Assembly: GCA_963575745.1 (NCBI GenBank)
Contig: CAUYUJ010015008.1
Location: 297,014-361,013, forward strand
DNA: 64,000 bases
Reading direction: 5' to 3'
From: Prorocentrum cordatum
Lineage: Eukaryota > Sar > Dinophyceae > Prorocentrales > Prorocentraceae
The translations under genes and the position numbers were made by a program. Below are positions 20,928 through 28,980 of the stretch, piece after piece. How positions within the stretch are numbered: the first letter of the stretch is position 1; each line of letters begins with the position of its first letter. The notes beneath the pieces were generated by a model. That model was not told the origin of the DNA, searched no databases, and saw nothing but the letters and a program-made list of their open reading frames with translations.

Positions 20928-21662
20928 CTACAGCCACTGAGCGCTCCTATCGGTGGCTCTCTCCATACGCCTCAGCCACATGTCGTTGACCGGCAGAGCG
21001 GCAGGTGCAGTCGCAGCAGGTGCCCCTGCATTGTTGGCTGCCTCTGCTATTAATGGCATGGGCGCATCCAAAGCAGGCGCGGTGGCTTCCGTCGCCTGCC
21101 CCGCGTTGGCCGATGAAGCAGGTTGCCCCGCTGGCGTTGTTGCAGGGGCTGCCGCGTCATTCATCATCATCGCCGTGACGCGGTTGAGCTCTTCACGAAG
21201 GTCTCTAAGTTCATTAGCCCCTCGGAGAATCTCTCCATGACGATTCAATGCGTCCGGATCTCCAGCAAGGGCATGACGAAGCTCAGCTGTGATTAGACCA
21301 ACGCCCCTGCAAATGGCGCAGGGTGCCCCAGTTGCAGTACACTCCATATTGCCAGCCAGCTGTCTGTCCACATGAGCATGTGCAACTCGGCCCCAGCACA
21401 GTGCATGGAATATGTGACCACACTGAAGCCTCCAGACCTTGTCGCGATGCATGAAGTGATCCAGGCATATGGCACACTTGTTAGAGTCACCGTCGCTGAT
21501 GACTGGTGGTAGTGCCGATGGCCTGATACGCGTCTGGCGCTCAAGAGTGGTTTCACCAACCTCATGGCTGCAAGGCTGTGAGGTTAAGTGCGAGTGTCCC
21601 CGCTGTGGCTGAAGTAGCAGATTGCCCCGCACGGCCCAGCATCCTGTTTGCCTGACGCTCAT
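20928..21662 (-). CDS. RING-H2 finger segment of the copia polyprotein
   Basis: Open for 244 codons. Cysteines and histidines are spaced as a RING: CAICLDHFMHRDKVWRLQC, then CGHIFHALC, a spacer of about 30 residues, and CAIC (C-x2-C ... C-x-H-x2-H-x2-C ... C-x2-C). RING fingers usually recruit ubiquitin-conjugating enzymes. A helical segment (GEILRGANELRDLREELNRV) and an Ala/Pro-rich tail follow, with AGQPA (21118) and AGAPA (21016) pentapeptides coded by short palindromes. All zinc ligands are intact. It lies between the KptA-like domain and the protease. Confidence 0.7.
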   Translation of the reverse strand: MSVRQTGCWAVRGNLLLQPQRGHSHLTSQPCSHEVGETTLERQTRIRPSALPPVISDGDSNKCAICLDHFMHRDKVWRLQCGHIFHALCWGRVAHAHVDRQLAGNMECTATGAPCAICRGVGLITAELRHALAGDPDALNRHGEILRGANELRDLREELNRVTAMMMNDAAAPATTPAGQPASSANAGQATEATAPALDAPMPLIAEAANNAGAPAATAPAALPVNDMWLRRMERATDRSAQWL

Positions 21663-22475
21663 GGTTGCGACGCTGGCGGGCCGATTGCATCAAGAGGTTG
21701 GCCTGCTGCGCCTCGTGAAAGGCCAGAATCTCTGGGCGCAGCTCCCCCATGGATGATGGCACAACCAGGCAAAGGGGCCTGCTGCGTCACATCTGAGTCC
21801 ATAGGTGTAGCCAAATATCCACGATGAGGAATCTGGCCCGGCACACCGGATGTGTAACCAGAGCCGCGCGTCAACTGAGACTGGTGGAAGTCGTCGGCCG
21901 TCGCTCGTACATACGGGCTCTCCGGCTGCATTCCCACGCGAGGATTACCAGTTACCTGAGCATGGTAGTCAGGATACAACGGGAAGTCCATCGATGGTGC
22001 TGTAGGGCGCTCTGCAGCTGTCAGATCGTATGTCGGATGACTGAAGAATGCTGGCACGTATCCGTACCGATTGGGGTTGTCTGGTGATGGATTTGGGTCC
22101 GGGACATACTCCCATGGCGGCGTCCAATTAGCGTTAGGGAAGTCGATGCCATCCCTACGCATGCTCTGTGCGGCTTCGCGCATCTGCCCGTACATCCACT
22201 CTTGATGACCAACTAGGCTCTCGGCCCTCTGCGCATGTCGCCTGTAAAGCCTGGTAGAGCTGCGGGTCCATCCGGATGCTTTGGAGCCTTGCCTGTAGGC
22301 TTCTGGTGCTTCCAGCGCTCTGTGGAGTCCCAAATGGAGTTGTGGCTCTGCTCATAGGTGCGAACGACGCAGGTTGCCCTGCAGGTGCTGGCAGCTGCTG
22401 CATCTGAGCACGCCACGGATCGCTGGCGTACAACATGTCGGCAGGAGTAATTCCACTCGAAGTCACACCTGTCAC
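21659..22475 (-). pseudogene. Pro/Tyr-rich region of the copia polyprotein
   Basis: Two overlapping frames. The first (22475-22155) has ITPADMLYASDPWRAQMQQL and APAGQPASF. The second (22333-21659) has HQEWMYGQMREAAQSMRRDG and a Pro/Tyr/Asn-rich stretch (PDPNPSPDNPNRYGYVPAF). Likely disordered linker; no catalytic motif. Confidence 0.45.
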
Positions 22476-22506
22476 GTCCGCACTTTGGACCTAAATCCAT
22501 GATCCG

Positions 22507-22623
22507 TCAGATCCCCATACAGGTGCCCCCGCTCGATACACATCTTGCAGCATAAACTGCAAAGAACTCGACCTCCTGAATGGGCGTCGGTTCGGGACAC
22601 TCTAATTTGTAGGGGGCCTTTTG

Positions 22624-22660
<37 letters not shown>

Positions 22661-23461
22661 TTCAACGACGATGCATCATTCCGAAATTCGTGCATGCCTT
22701 TGATGGAAAGACCAATGCTCGGACACTTCTGATCGTTGTCCCGCAAGTACAAGGGATCGATCCATGCGAGTCCCACGCGGCTGTACCTGCACTTGGTCGT
22801 TGGGCAGAATACATATAAGCTGGACGATGCGAGCCGGAAGAATTATGCCGCTCCGGCCTGCCGACATTAAACTATCGTTTGCTGACCGCCAAATCGCCAT
22901 ATTATCCCGAAGCAAGTTCTTCAGACTAACCATAGCCAATACCTCGGAGTCAACACGCAGGCCAGACTGCATTCTGCTGTCGCCCGGTGAATATGGGCAA
23001 GCATGAACAAACTGTATGCCTTTTCTCTTGGTGGTGTCGTCGGCACGGCATGACAGCCCTATGCTAAGTATACCCGGGATGTTTCCCCACCGGGTACCAT
23101 GAATAAAACAGCAAGGTGCACCTGGAATAATCAAATCTGTTATCCTCATATACAATGATTCAGGGCACTATATCCAAAGACTGCTGTGAACATTACGTGG
23201 GCGGATGAAATATGTCTCGTGCGCCCCAGAAGCGCACTGGCACTTCTTGACCTGTAGCCTGTTTTTCTGCATCCCAGTATTGTCAACCAAGCCAATCAAG
23301 TCCAGCACAATCAATGCTTGGCATGCCCACTGGCGTGTCCTGAGATACCGACGCACAGTCTCCAGGTGTTTGTGATGATGACGATCATATCCTTCAGGTG
23401 GCCAATGGTAGAGCAGCTCTGAAAGCTCAACCCACCCATCGAATTCGTCGACAAACGGCAC
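22507..23461 (-). pseudogene. KptA/Tpt1-like RNA 2'-phosphotransferase domain
   Basis: The N-lobe (23461-23168) has FDGWVELSELL and, near its end, FIRPRNVHSS, matching the family motif IRAxQGHS. A TAG at 23170-23168 interrupts it, but the same frame resumes: CCFIHGTRWGNIPGILSIGLS (family HGT ... I ... GL), KGIQFVHACPY (family HhHhS), GLRVDSEVLAMVSL and WRSANDSLMSAGRSGIILPARIV (family FY-SxNGVWLT-Gxhpp). Tpt1/KptA enzymes transfer the 2'-phosphate of spliced RNA to NAD. The match covers both lobes in order. Catalytic Arg/His candidates are present, but the stop and a poly-Phe tract (the 35-A run) break this copy. Confidence 0.75.
22624..22658 (+). repeat. 35-nt poly(A) run
   Basis: An uninterrupted A run on the plus strand inside minus-strand coding sequence (poly-Phe when read). 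It could be microsatellite growth or the tail of a small retroposed insertion. No obvious retroposon body is seen beside it. Confidence 0.9.
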
Positions 23462-23533
23462 TGCTCGCAGAAACCTATTGGAGAGATGGTTGTTATGAAA
23501 TGGCTTATGGCGAAGAGCAGTCGCAAGCCACTC

Positions 23534-24145
23534 TTAGCAGCGGCGCTGCTCCTCATGGCTCAACCTTGGGGCTTGAATGTTTTTTGCGTTAAGGATCCCA
23601 ATCAAGTCGTCCTTCTCCGAATGATACGTGAGCGCCAGGCGCTTACGCAAAATATTACGCACCGCCTGGCGCGCATGAGCTCCCCTGTCGGCAAGGACGG
23701 CGGCATCCTGAATATCGCACTTCACCATAATGTATCGATCAGACCCGCCATCATAATTTGGGTGATATGCTGAGTTGATCTTCTTACGACTGGAAATGCG
23801 TAAACGGTCCCAGTACTGTTGACACTCCACGGGCACTTCCAAAGTAAGAGCAGGTTGCCCCGCAGAGCTCTGGGCAGGTTGCCCCGCAGAACTCCGAGCT
23901 GCTGCTGATGCTGCGGGTGCGCGGGCGCCTGCCGACGACGAGGCAGCGCCTGCTGTTCTCATGGGCGCCCGAGAAGTCCTTGGCGGGGTACTGATGTCAA
24001 AGTCCCGGCGTATCTTCTCGTTGATGTTGTAGCACTCGGCTGTCCTATCTTTGGGGGCTGCCCCTGATGCCTGCGATGTAGTTCCCAATCGTTTCTTATC
24101 GATGCCACGCCGCGTTGAAGAAACATCCCTCGATGATCCCTCCAA
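23534..24145 (-). CDS. Copia polyprotein segment upstream of the KptA-like domain
   Basis: Open for 203 codons. The N-terminal half is Ala/Ser/Pro-rich, with AGQPAQSS and AGQPALTLE from two palindromes 24 bp apart (23850, 23874). The C-terminal half is a folded-looking YHPNYDGGSDRYIMVKCDIQD and ARQAVRNILRKRLAL. The latter may be the start of the KptA-like module. No other family recognised. Confidence 0.5.
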   Translation of the reverse strand: MEGSSRDVSSTRRGIDKKRLGTTSQASGAAPKDRTAECYNINEKIRRDFDISTPPRTSRAPMRTAGAASSSAGARAPAASAAARSSAGQPAQSSAGQPALTLEVPVECQQYWDRLRISSRKKINSAYHPNYDGGSDRYIMVKCDIQDAAVLADRGAHARQAVRNILRKRLALTYHSEKDDLIGILNAKNIQAPRLSHEEQRRC

Positions 24146-24189
24146 TGTCGGCGCCCAGCCAGTCCCGTGTGTCCGGCCAGGCGTAGGGC

Positions 24190-25440
24190 CGCGACGTGGT
24201 ACAAGGTCCTTCGGCCCAGGAGTGCTGGAGCCTCGAGATGCAACTGCTGCGGCGGCCGCTGCTGGTCCTCGGGATCGACGTCGGTCAGCAGGTTGCCCCG
24301 CAGGTCGATGTTGCTATCTCCAGGGTTAGGATCATCTGGGCTCTTCCTTTTGTTTGGGCGGTGGTCTGCGCTGATCAGGTCCGAGCGACTTAGACGGACT
24401 CGACAAATCCGAAGATGGAGAAATCTCAGTAGGCGGATCTGTCTTCGGCTTGGGAGCCGCCTTGGCCGTTGCCCCTGCAGGTACCCAAGGCCCATAGCGC
24501 GCGGGATCCTTGCCAGGGCCCAGGTATATCCCGTCAGGCGCTTTGAGCGCCAGATTATTGATAATGGCTTTTTTCCTCCCAGAGAAGAGATACTTGGTAG
24601 AGCCAAGCCTCCGTTTTATTATAGCCTTTTCCTTGCCTACACCTCCAGCGCGGCAGGCAATCCGTCTTCCCGGAGAAAAGTCCACATCTTCTGTGACAAC
24701 GTACTTGGGATCGATAGGGGCGCCCGCTTCGTGCGCGATGTCCGCAATGTCCGCGCCGGCGGTGAGGGCGTCGGAGAAGTCCGAGCCGTGCCCTGCAGGA
24801 GCTGCTTCCGCGGGGTCTCTTCGGCCATTGCTTCAATTTCAGCGGCATCAGCTTCTTATTGATCATCTTCTTCTGATTCGGGCGAAGCAGGTTTCCCCGC
24901 GTGCCAATCACGATAAAACTGCTTCAAATAATGAAGACGTGAAAAGTGTTTCCATATTCTGAGAGATAAGGATATTTCGTGAACTGTAGCTTGCTCGTAG
25001 TCGTTCTCCGTCAACTGCTCCGTATACGGCGCTCCATTAGGATCGGCGCAGCAACCCCGACCATCACCATGAGACCAAGCCCACGGAGTCTTTTTTTAAG
25101 TTCGGGCTTCTTGATGGGCGCCTCATGGGGCAGCCAAGCCTGCGGTCGGCATGTTCGGGGCATGTGCAGACAACGCCTCTGTGAAGCTTCCGTTCCTCGA
25201 CGATAGCTCTCTCGAGGTCGCGCCTGGTAATCTTTTTCTTGCGTTTTGACAGCTCCTGTCCTTGTTGAGCGACTGATATTGCCGTCTTCATCACGTTCAA
25301 CATTGCGAAGAAAATACCAGTGACGAATCCGGTGCTGAGTCCAACCCTTGTTCAACCAATATCGCATCTTATCTCTCCGCATGCACTGACGAGCCAATCC
25401 AGCTTCCGCGTAGCCAACAAGGCGCTGCATTCCGCCCACT
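24190..25440 (-). pseudogene. Copia polyprotein, basic linker region
   Basis: Several short frames. 25439-25200 reads RRDKMRYWLNKGWTQHRIRHW, then, one frame over, KRKKKITRRDLERAIVEERKL and CTCPEHADRRLGCP. 24685-24332 has KYLFSGRKKAI and GIYLGPGKDP, and 24400-24240 has RPNKRKSPDDPNPGD. Mostly basic and proline-rich; it could bind nucleic acid. No named domain. Confidence 0.4.
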
Positions 25441-25670
25441 GGATATTCTTCTTGCGGTTGATGCTCCTGAGGCGGGTGCCCCCGCAGACGCCCCTCCTCG
25501 GGGGCGTGTCGGGTCTATTGGTCAGCCATGGGCGGGCCTTTGGAGTTCTCGCGCCAGGAGGATGAGGGCGCTGAAGGCCGCTAGAGCGAGCGCCACTGGA
25601 GCGCGCGCGCACGGTCGGGTGAGCGACTGGGGATCCGACCGCGACGTACCAGACGATCATTATCTTCCCA

Positions 25671-26132
25671 TTATTCGTCATCGTCGTCGGCGCGATACTT
25701 TTTCCTCCAGACCTGGCGGCCGGTCGATCGCTCCTGGCAGCTCATGGAGCGGTCCGAAGCTACAAATGCGTATTGCATTCCTTCATTATGGCCAAGTTCG
25801 TATTGAATGCGCTCAGACAGATCACTCACGTGTCGCGGCTTCCCTAGCAAAGGGCCATCCTCACTCAACTCCATGTTTGTCTGATTTCCAATGGCCCGAG
25901 GATCAAACATCAACTGTATTTCCTCTTCTGCCGCAGGAATAATGGTTTCTGAATCTGCGGGTGTCCCCGCCATTTCGGCATCTCCTTCGGCGGGCACGTG
26001 GAAGTTCTCGACAAGCTCAATATCTGCAGGTTGCCCCGCGATGGGTCTGCCCAGCCAGTCTGCCAGATCAATACCATTGCGGCCAGTGCATACCTCCTCG
26101 AGCAGCTCGTCTGCGTAATTCTCGAGGGACAA
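25671..26132 (-). CDS. Acidic linker of the copia polyprotein
   Basis: Open for 153 codons, Glu/Asp-rich (ENYADELLEEVC, DTEPAE-type composition), with AGQPADIEL and AGTPADSET coded by palindromes at 26026 and 25957. Ends RKKYRADDDDE. Follows the zinc knuckle. Confidence 0.5.
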   Translation of the reverse strand: MSLENYADELLEEVCTGRNGIDLADWLGRPIAGQPADIELVENFHVPAEGDAEMAGTPADSETIIPAAEEEIQLMFDPRAIGNQTNMELSEDGPLLGKPRHVSDLSERIQYELGHNEGMQYAFVASDRSMSCQERSTGRQVWRKKYRADDDDE

Positions 26133-26139
26133 CTGGCAC

Positions 26140-26419
26140 TCAAATTTCTGGCAGCCATGAAGGTAACAACTGCAACTGAGCTATCGGCACGGTCGGCTAA
26201 AAGTGACTCCCAATCAACATACTGTATATCTGAATCAGTTTGAGCCACATGTATCGACGGACCTCTGTCTCTCCCATCGCCCTGAGGGCATTCGCGGCGA
26301 AAGTGCTGCGTGCTATGGCATATGTCACACTCCATAGTTTTGCCATTGACATACTTCGGGTTTCCCCGACGTACCTTACCATTTCCTGAGGTATGCCTAC
26401 GATTCCTGCCTGCACCCAA
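26140..26419 (-). pseudogene. Gag zinc knuckle (CCHC)
   Basis: MECDICHSTQHFRRECPQ (about 26330-26283) is C-x2-C-x4-H-x4-C, the nucleocapsid knuckle that packages element RNA. It is preceded by a basic stretch (GRNRRHTSGNGKVRRGNPKY) and followed by an acidic segment (TDSDIQYVDWESLLAD). Confidence 0.85.
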
Positions 26420-27053
26420 GAATATATATTCGTAGTGTGGCCAGGAATGTTAATATGCCTCTGCCATGCAATCGCCGACGCTTACATTTTCCCTTACCTC
26501 GACCCCTGTCTTGTCCCTTGAGTGCTCGTCGGACGATACGCCGTGCCTTACAACTGGCGGCTTCAGAAATTGCCTCCATATGCGCTTGTGTTTCTGGTAT
26601 CCTAAGAATAACCATTGCGCCCGATGCTCTTCCGATAAGTATGTAGGCACATCGGAGTAGTCAAGGGCCGTGGCCTCGTCGCCCGAAGACGCATCGGCGT
26701 CAGCACTGGGGTCGAAGTCAGACTCGGCAGGTTGCCCCGCTGACCCCTATTAGGGTCGTGGCCTGCGCGGGGGATACCACATCGGGCGGCCCCTGAAACC
26801 TGGCCCAGGAGTCTTGCGACCCCGAGGCCGATCCACCGCGTTGAGCCAGTAGCGTAGTGGTCTGAGTTGGTCGTGGATCGTCATTGCAGACGTTATTTGC
26901 AGGTTGCCCTGCGTTTGCCCCAGCGTGGAAGGTCTCGGTTCGATGACCGCGACTGAAGATACCACCAATATTGCCCGTGATTCTCTCAGCAATGTGCACA
27001 CATGACCTCGCGCGCTCAAGCGGGGCGCCAACCTGTTGCTGGTCTCTCGGCAT
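26397..27053 (-). pseudogene. Copia gag, C-terminal part
   Basis: 27053-26718 reads ARSCVHIAERITGNIGGIFSRG followed by the AGQPA linker at 26899. 26650-26450 reads YLSEEHRAQWLFLGYQKHKRIW and, after a frame change, RRIVRRALKGQDRGRGKGK. A Trp/Lys-rich helix and a Gly/Lys-rich RNA-binding stretch before the zinc knuckle fit gag. Confidence 0.6.
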
Positions 27054-27111
27054 GCGGTGGTTTAGTGGCTACAGGAGCTGCTGTGCACGCGATGCCCCCC
27101 ACTCCAAGAGC

Positions 27112-28245
27112 TCAGAATAAAATAAGCGCTGAGATTTGGAAGTTTGGGATGTTAAAGTCTGCCGTTTCAACTTCAGAGCGGGCCATCTCGAAGCGCGCTA
27201 ACGTCTGGTCGATCCGCCCCCCCGCATGGACTCGGAAGTCAATGGGAGCTGAACCAGAGTTGAGTTGGCGCTCCTCTTCAAAATTCTCGAACGTCGTGCT
27301 TGAAAGGAACGCGATGTAGGCGGCGCCGTCGGCATGGCGGAAACCGATGTTAACGCCAAATGTGATAACCGCCGGGCGGACTCTCATGGCAACGGTCCGT
27401 GCGAGACCCCCCAAACCTCGCTGCAGGGCTGCAGCTTGCTGGGAGGGCCTCATGTTGCCTGTGACCACGTTGATCCAGGCATGTACCTCGCGGACGAATT
27501 CGCGAAAAAGGTACCTGACCAGCTGGGCCCCAATGGGGGCCGGTCGTCGTTCTTGCGTCGCCTCCGCCACGCACATCCCCCACCGCGCGCCCGATGGCGA
27601 CCCGCGTGAGCCCAGAGATAGTAACACCAATCCAGTGGCCTCGTAAGTCGTACTTGGTTGGGGCTTCCGATGTGCGGTCGTGAGTCTGCGTGGGGGCGGA
27701 GGCGGCGCCGCATCGCATCGCACGCTTCCATGCATTATGTCTTCGAAGAAGTTTCCAAGTGGAGTAGGTGGGTGGACTTCAGGAGTGCAGTAGCGCAGGG
27801 ATGTAGGACGAAAGTAAAAGGCCTCCGCGCAAGCGGAGGTGTCACTGCGAGCGGCCTCGCTATACTGCGCAGTTATATACATTCCTCGGCGCAGACCCAC
27901 TGCACCCTGATGTTCCACCACGTCTGTAGTCCACCAGATATCGCCGTGGATGGCGAGGAGTAGAGCTAGAGCTGACCACCATGGGCCAGCTCGGCTACCA
28001 AATTTGAATGGGGCTTGGAGGCCCAACCAACAGCTTCGCCGTAGGCGAAGCCCAGCTCCCGCTCTGTTGTTCCGTAGTAACGATAGTTCCAATAGTAAGG
28101 GGCGAGCCATCTCAAGCAGCATTTTGGCATCGATGGCACATGATACACCTCGCGCTGAGGTGTAGTCAGATCTGGGCGGCCGGCCGCTTGAGCCACGCGG
28201 CCGCAGGCGCGCGTTCGCTTCCGCCCCGCATGTACCCCGGCTCAC
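27112..28245 (-). CDS. Copia gag (capsid-like) N-terminal ORF
   Basis: Open for 377 codons. Only the C-terminal 140 residues look like gag: REFVREVHAWINVVTGNMRPSQQ, LQRGLGGLARTVAM, TTFENFEEERQLNSG and RIDQTLARFEMARSE. These are the helical capsid segments shared by copia gags in dinoflagellates. The first 200 residues are Pro/Arg-rich and may be untranslated leader. The ORF ends at 27112 and the protein continues one frame over at 27053. Confidence 0.65.
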   Translation of the reverse strand: MSRGTCGAEANARLRPRGSSGRPPRSDYTSARGVSCAIDAKMLLEMARPLLLELSLLRNNRAGAGLRLRRSCWLGLQAPFKFGSRAGPWWSALALLLAIHGDIWWTTDVVEHQGAVGLRRGMYITAQYSEAARSDTSACAEAFYFRPTSLRYCTPEVHPPTPLGNFFEDIMHGSVRCDAAPPPPPRRLTTAHRKPQPSTTYEATGLVLLSLGSRGSPSGARWGMCVAEATQERRPAPIGAQLVRYLFREFVREVHAWINVVTGNMRPSQQAAALQRGLGGLARTVAMRVRPAVITFGVNIGFRHADGAAYIAFLSSTTFENFEEERQLNSGSAPIDFRVHAGGRIDQTLARFEMARSEVETADFNIPNFQISALILF

Positions 28246-28275
28246 TTTAAAGTCACAAGACGGCCGCAGCTGCTC

Positions 28276-28519
28276 TTGGAGACCCCTCAGGACCCCTCCA
28301 ACAGCCTAACGCCACTGAAAAACCGATGGGCAATTGATGAGTTGCACCTTCTCGCCTTTTCGCTTCCGACGCGCCCTCGAGGCCTCAGCGCGGCTCCAAG
28401 ATGGCCCGAGAGAGCTCCAAGAAGGGCCCAAGAGGCCTCCAAGACGGCCCCAAGAGCGCCCAAGATGCCCCCCAGAGGGCACCAAGAGCGCCCCAAGAGG
28501 CGGTTTGGAAAGCTCTCAA

Positions 28520-28560
<41 letters not shown>

Positions 28561-28980
28561 CTCGATAAGGGGCCCCGCGCCCTTTTGATCGATGGTCTGC
28601 AAGATGGCCCCAAAAGGCCCGCCGAAGCTCCCAAGAGAATCCCAGGAGCCCCAAGAGGGCCCCAAGAAGGCCCGATAAAGCCCCAAGAGGGTTCCAAGAG
28701 GGCCCCTGGAGGCACCTGGCAGGCTCCGAAGAGGCCCCAGAGCGGCCTCAGAGAGCCCAAGATGACCTCCAAGATGACCCAGACAGCCCAAGCTGGCTCA
28801 AGATGGCCCCCGAGATGCTCCAAACGGCCTCACGGCCGCTCCGAGAGCGCCCGGGAGCGCCCCAATAGAGCCCCAAGAAGCGGTTTGCGGGCAAATCCCA
28901 AGAGGGCCCCAGGAGGGCCCCCAAAACTCCCAGAGAGGACCAGCAGCAGCAGCAGCAGCAGCCGCAATACTACCTCTAGA
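28276..28980. repeat. CCAAGAGGCCCC-type array and (CAG)n
   Basis: Irregular 11-12-bp units (CCAAGAGGCC, CCAAGATGGCC, CCCAAGAGCGCC) run from about 28390 to 28930 around the G run, followed by a short AGC/CAG tract at 28939-28965. Any reading frame is Pro/Arg/Lys repeat. The same family recurs at 36.2, 36.7, 41.15, 46.64 and 47.1 kb. Confidence 0.85.
28520..28560 (+). repeat. 41-nt G homopolymer
   Basis: Forty-one consecutive G inside the CCAAGAGG array. The length may be uncertain in the assembly. Confidence 0.9.

Larger units (their letters stand above)
13630..26912. repeat. Dispersed 14-bp palindromes, GCAGG-NNNN-CCTGC family (about 17 copies)
   Basis: Copies with GCAGGTTGCCC(C/T)GC or close variants start at 13630, 19656, 19921, 20283, 21016, 21118, 21617, 22369, 23850, 23874, 24288, 24887, 25472, 25957, 26026, 26727 and 26899. 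Both GCAGG...CCTGC and GCGGG...CCCGC forms occur, a compensatory pair; the common GCAGG...CCCGC form has one mismatch. On the minus strand nearly all read Ala-Gly-X-Pro-Ala within linkers, X being Gln, Thr, Ala or Val set by the spacer. Confidence 0.8.
9880..28245 (-). mobile_element. Large degenerate Ty1/copia retrotransposon with accessory enzyme domains
   Basis: Read right to left the minus strand gives gag (28245-26400), CCHC knuckle, disordered linkers, KptA-like domain, RING finger, retropepsin, a region of unknown fold, methyltransferase-like domain, integrase, reverse transcriptase and RNase H (to 9880). Integrase before RT-RNase H is the Ty1/copia order. The frame changes about every 200-700 nt. 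About 3 kb of foreign sequence (15.2-18.2 kb) interrupts it. No LTRs were recognised: the left end is cut by C-rich repeats near 9880, the right by satellite after 28250. Some fragments may come from more than one nested copy. Confidence 0.7.

Noticed and set aside
28939-28965. CAG tract as a polyglutamine coding repeat
   Set aside because: No supported ORF around it; it lies inside a satellite array.
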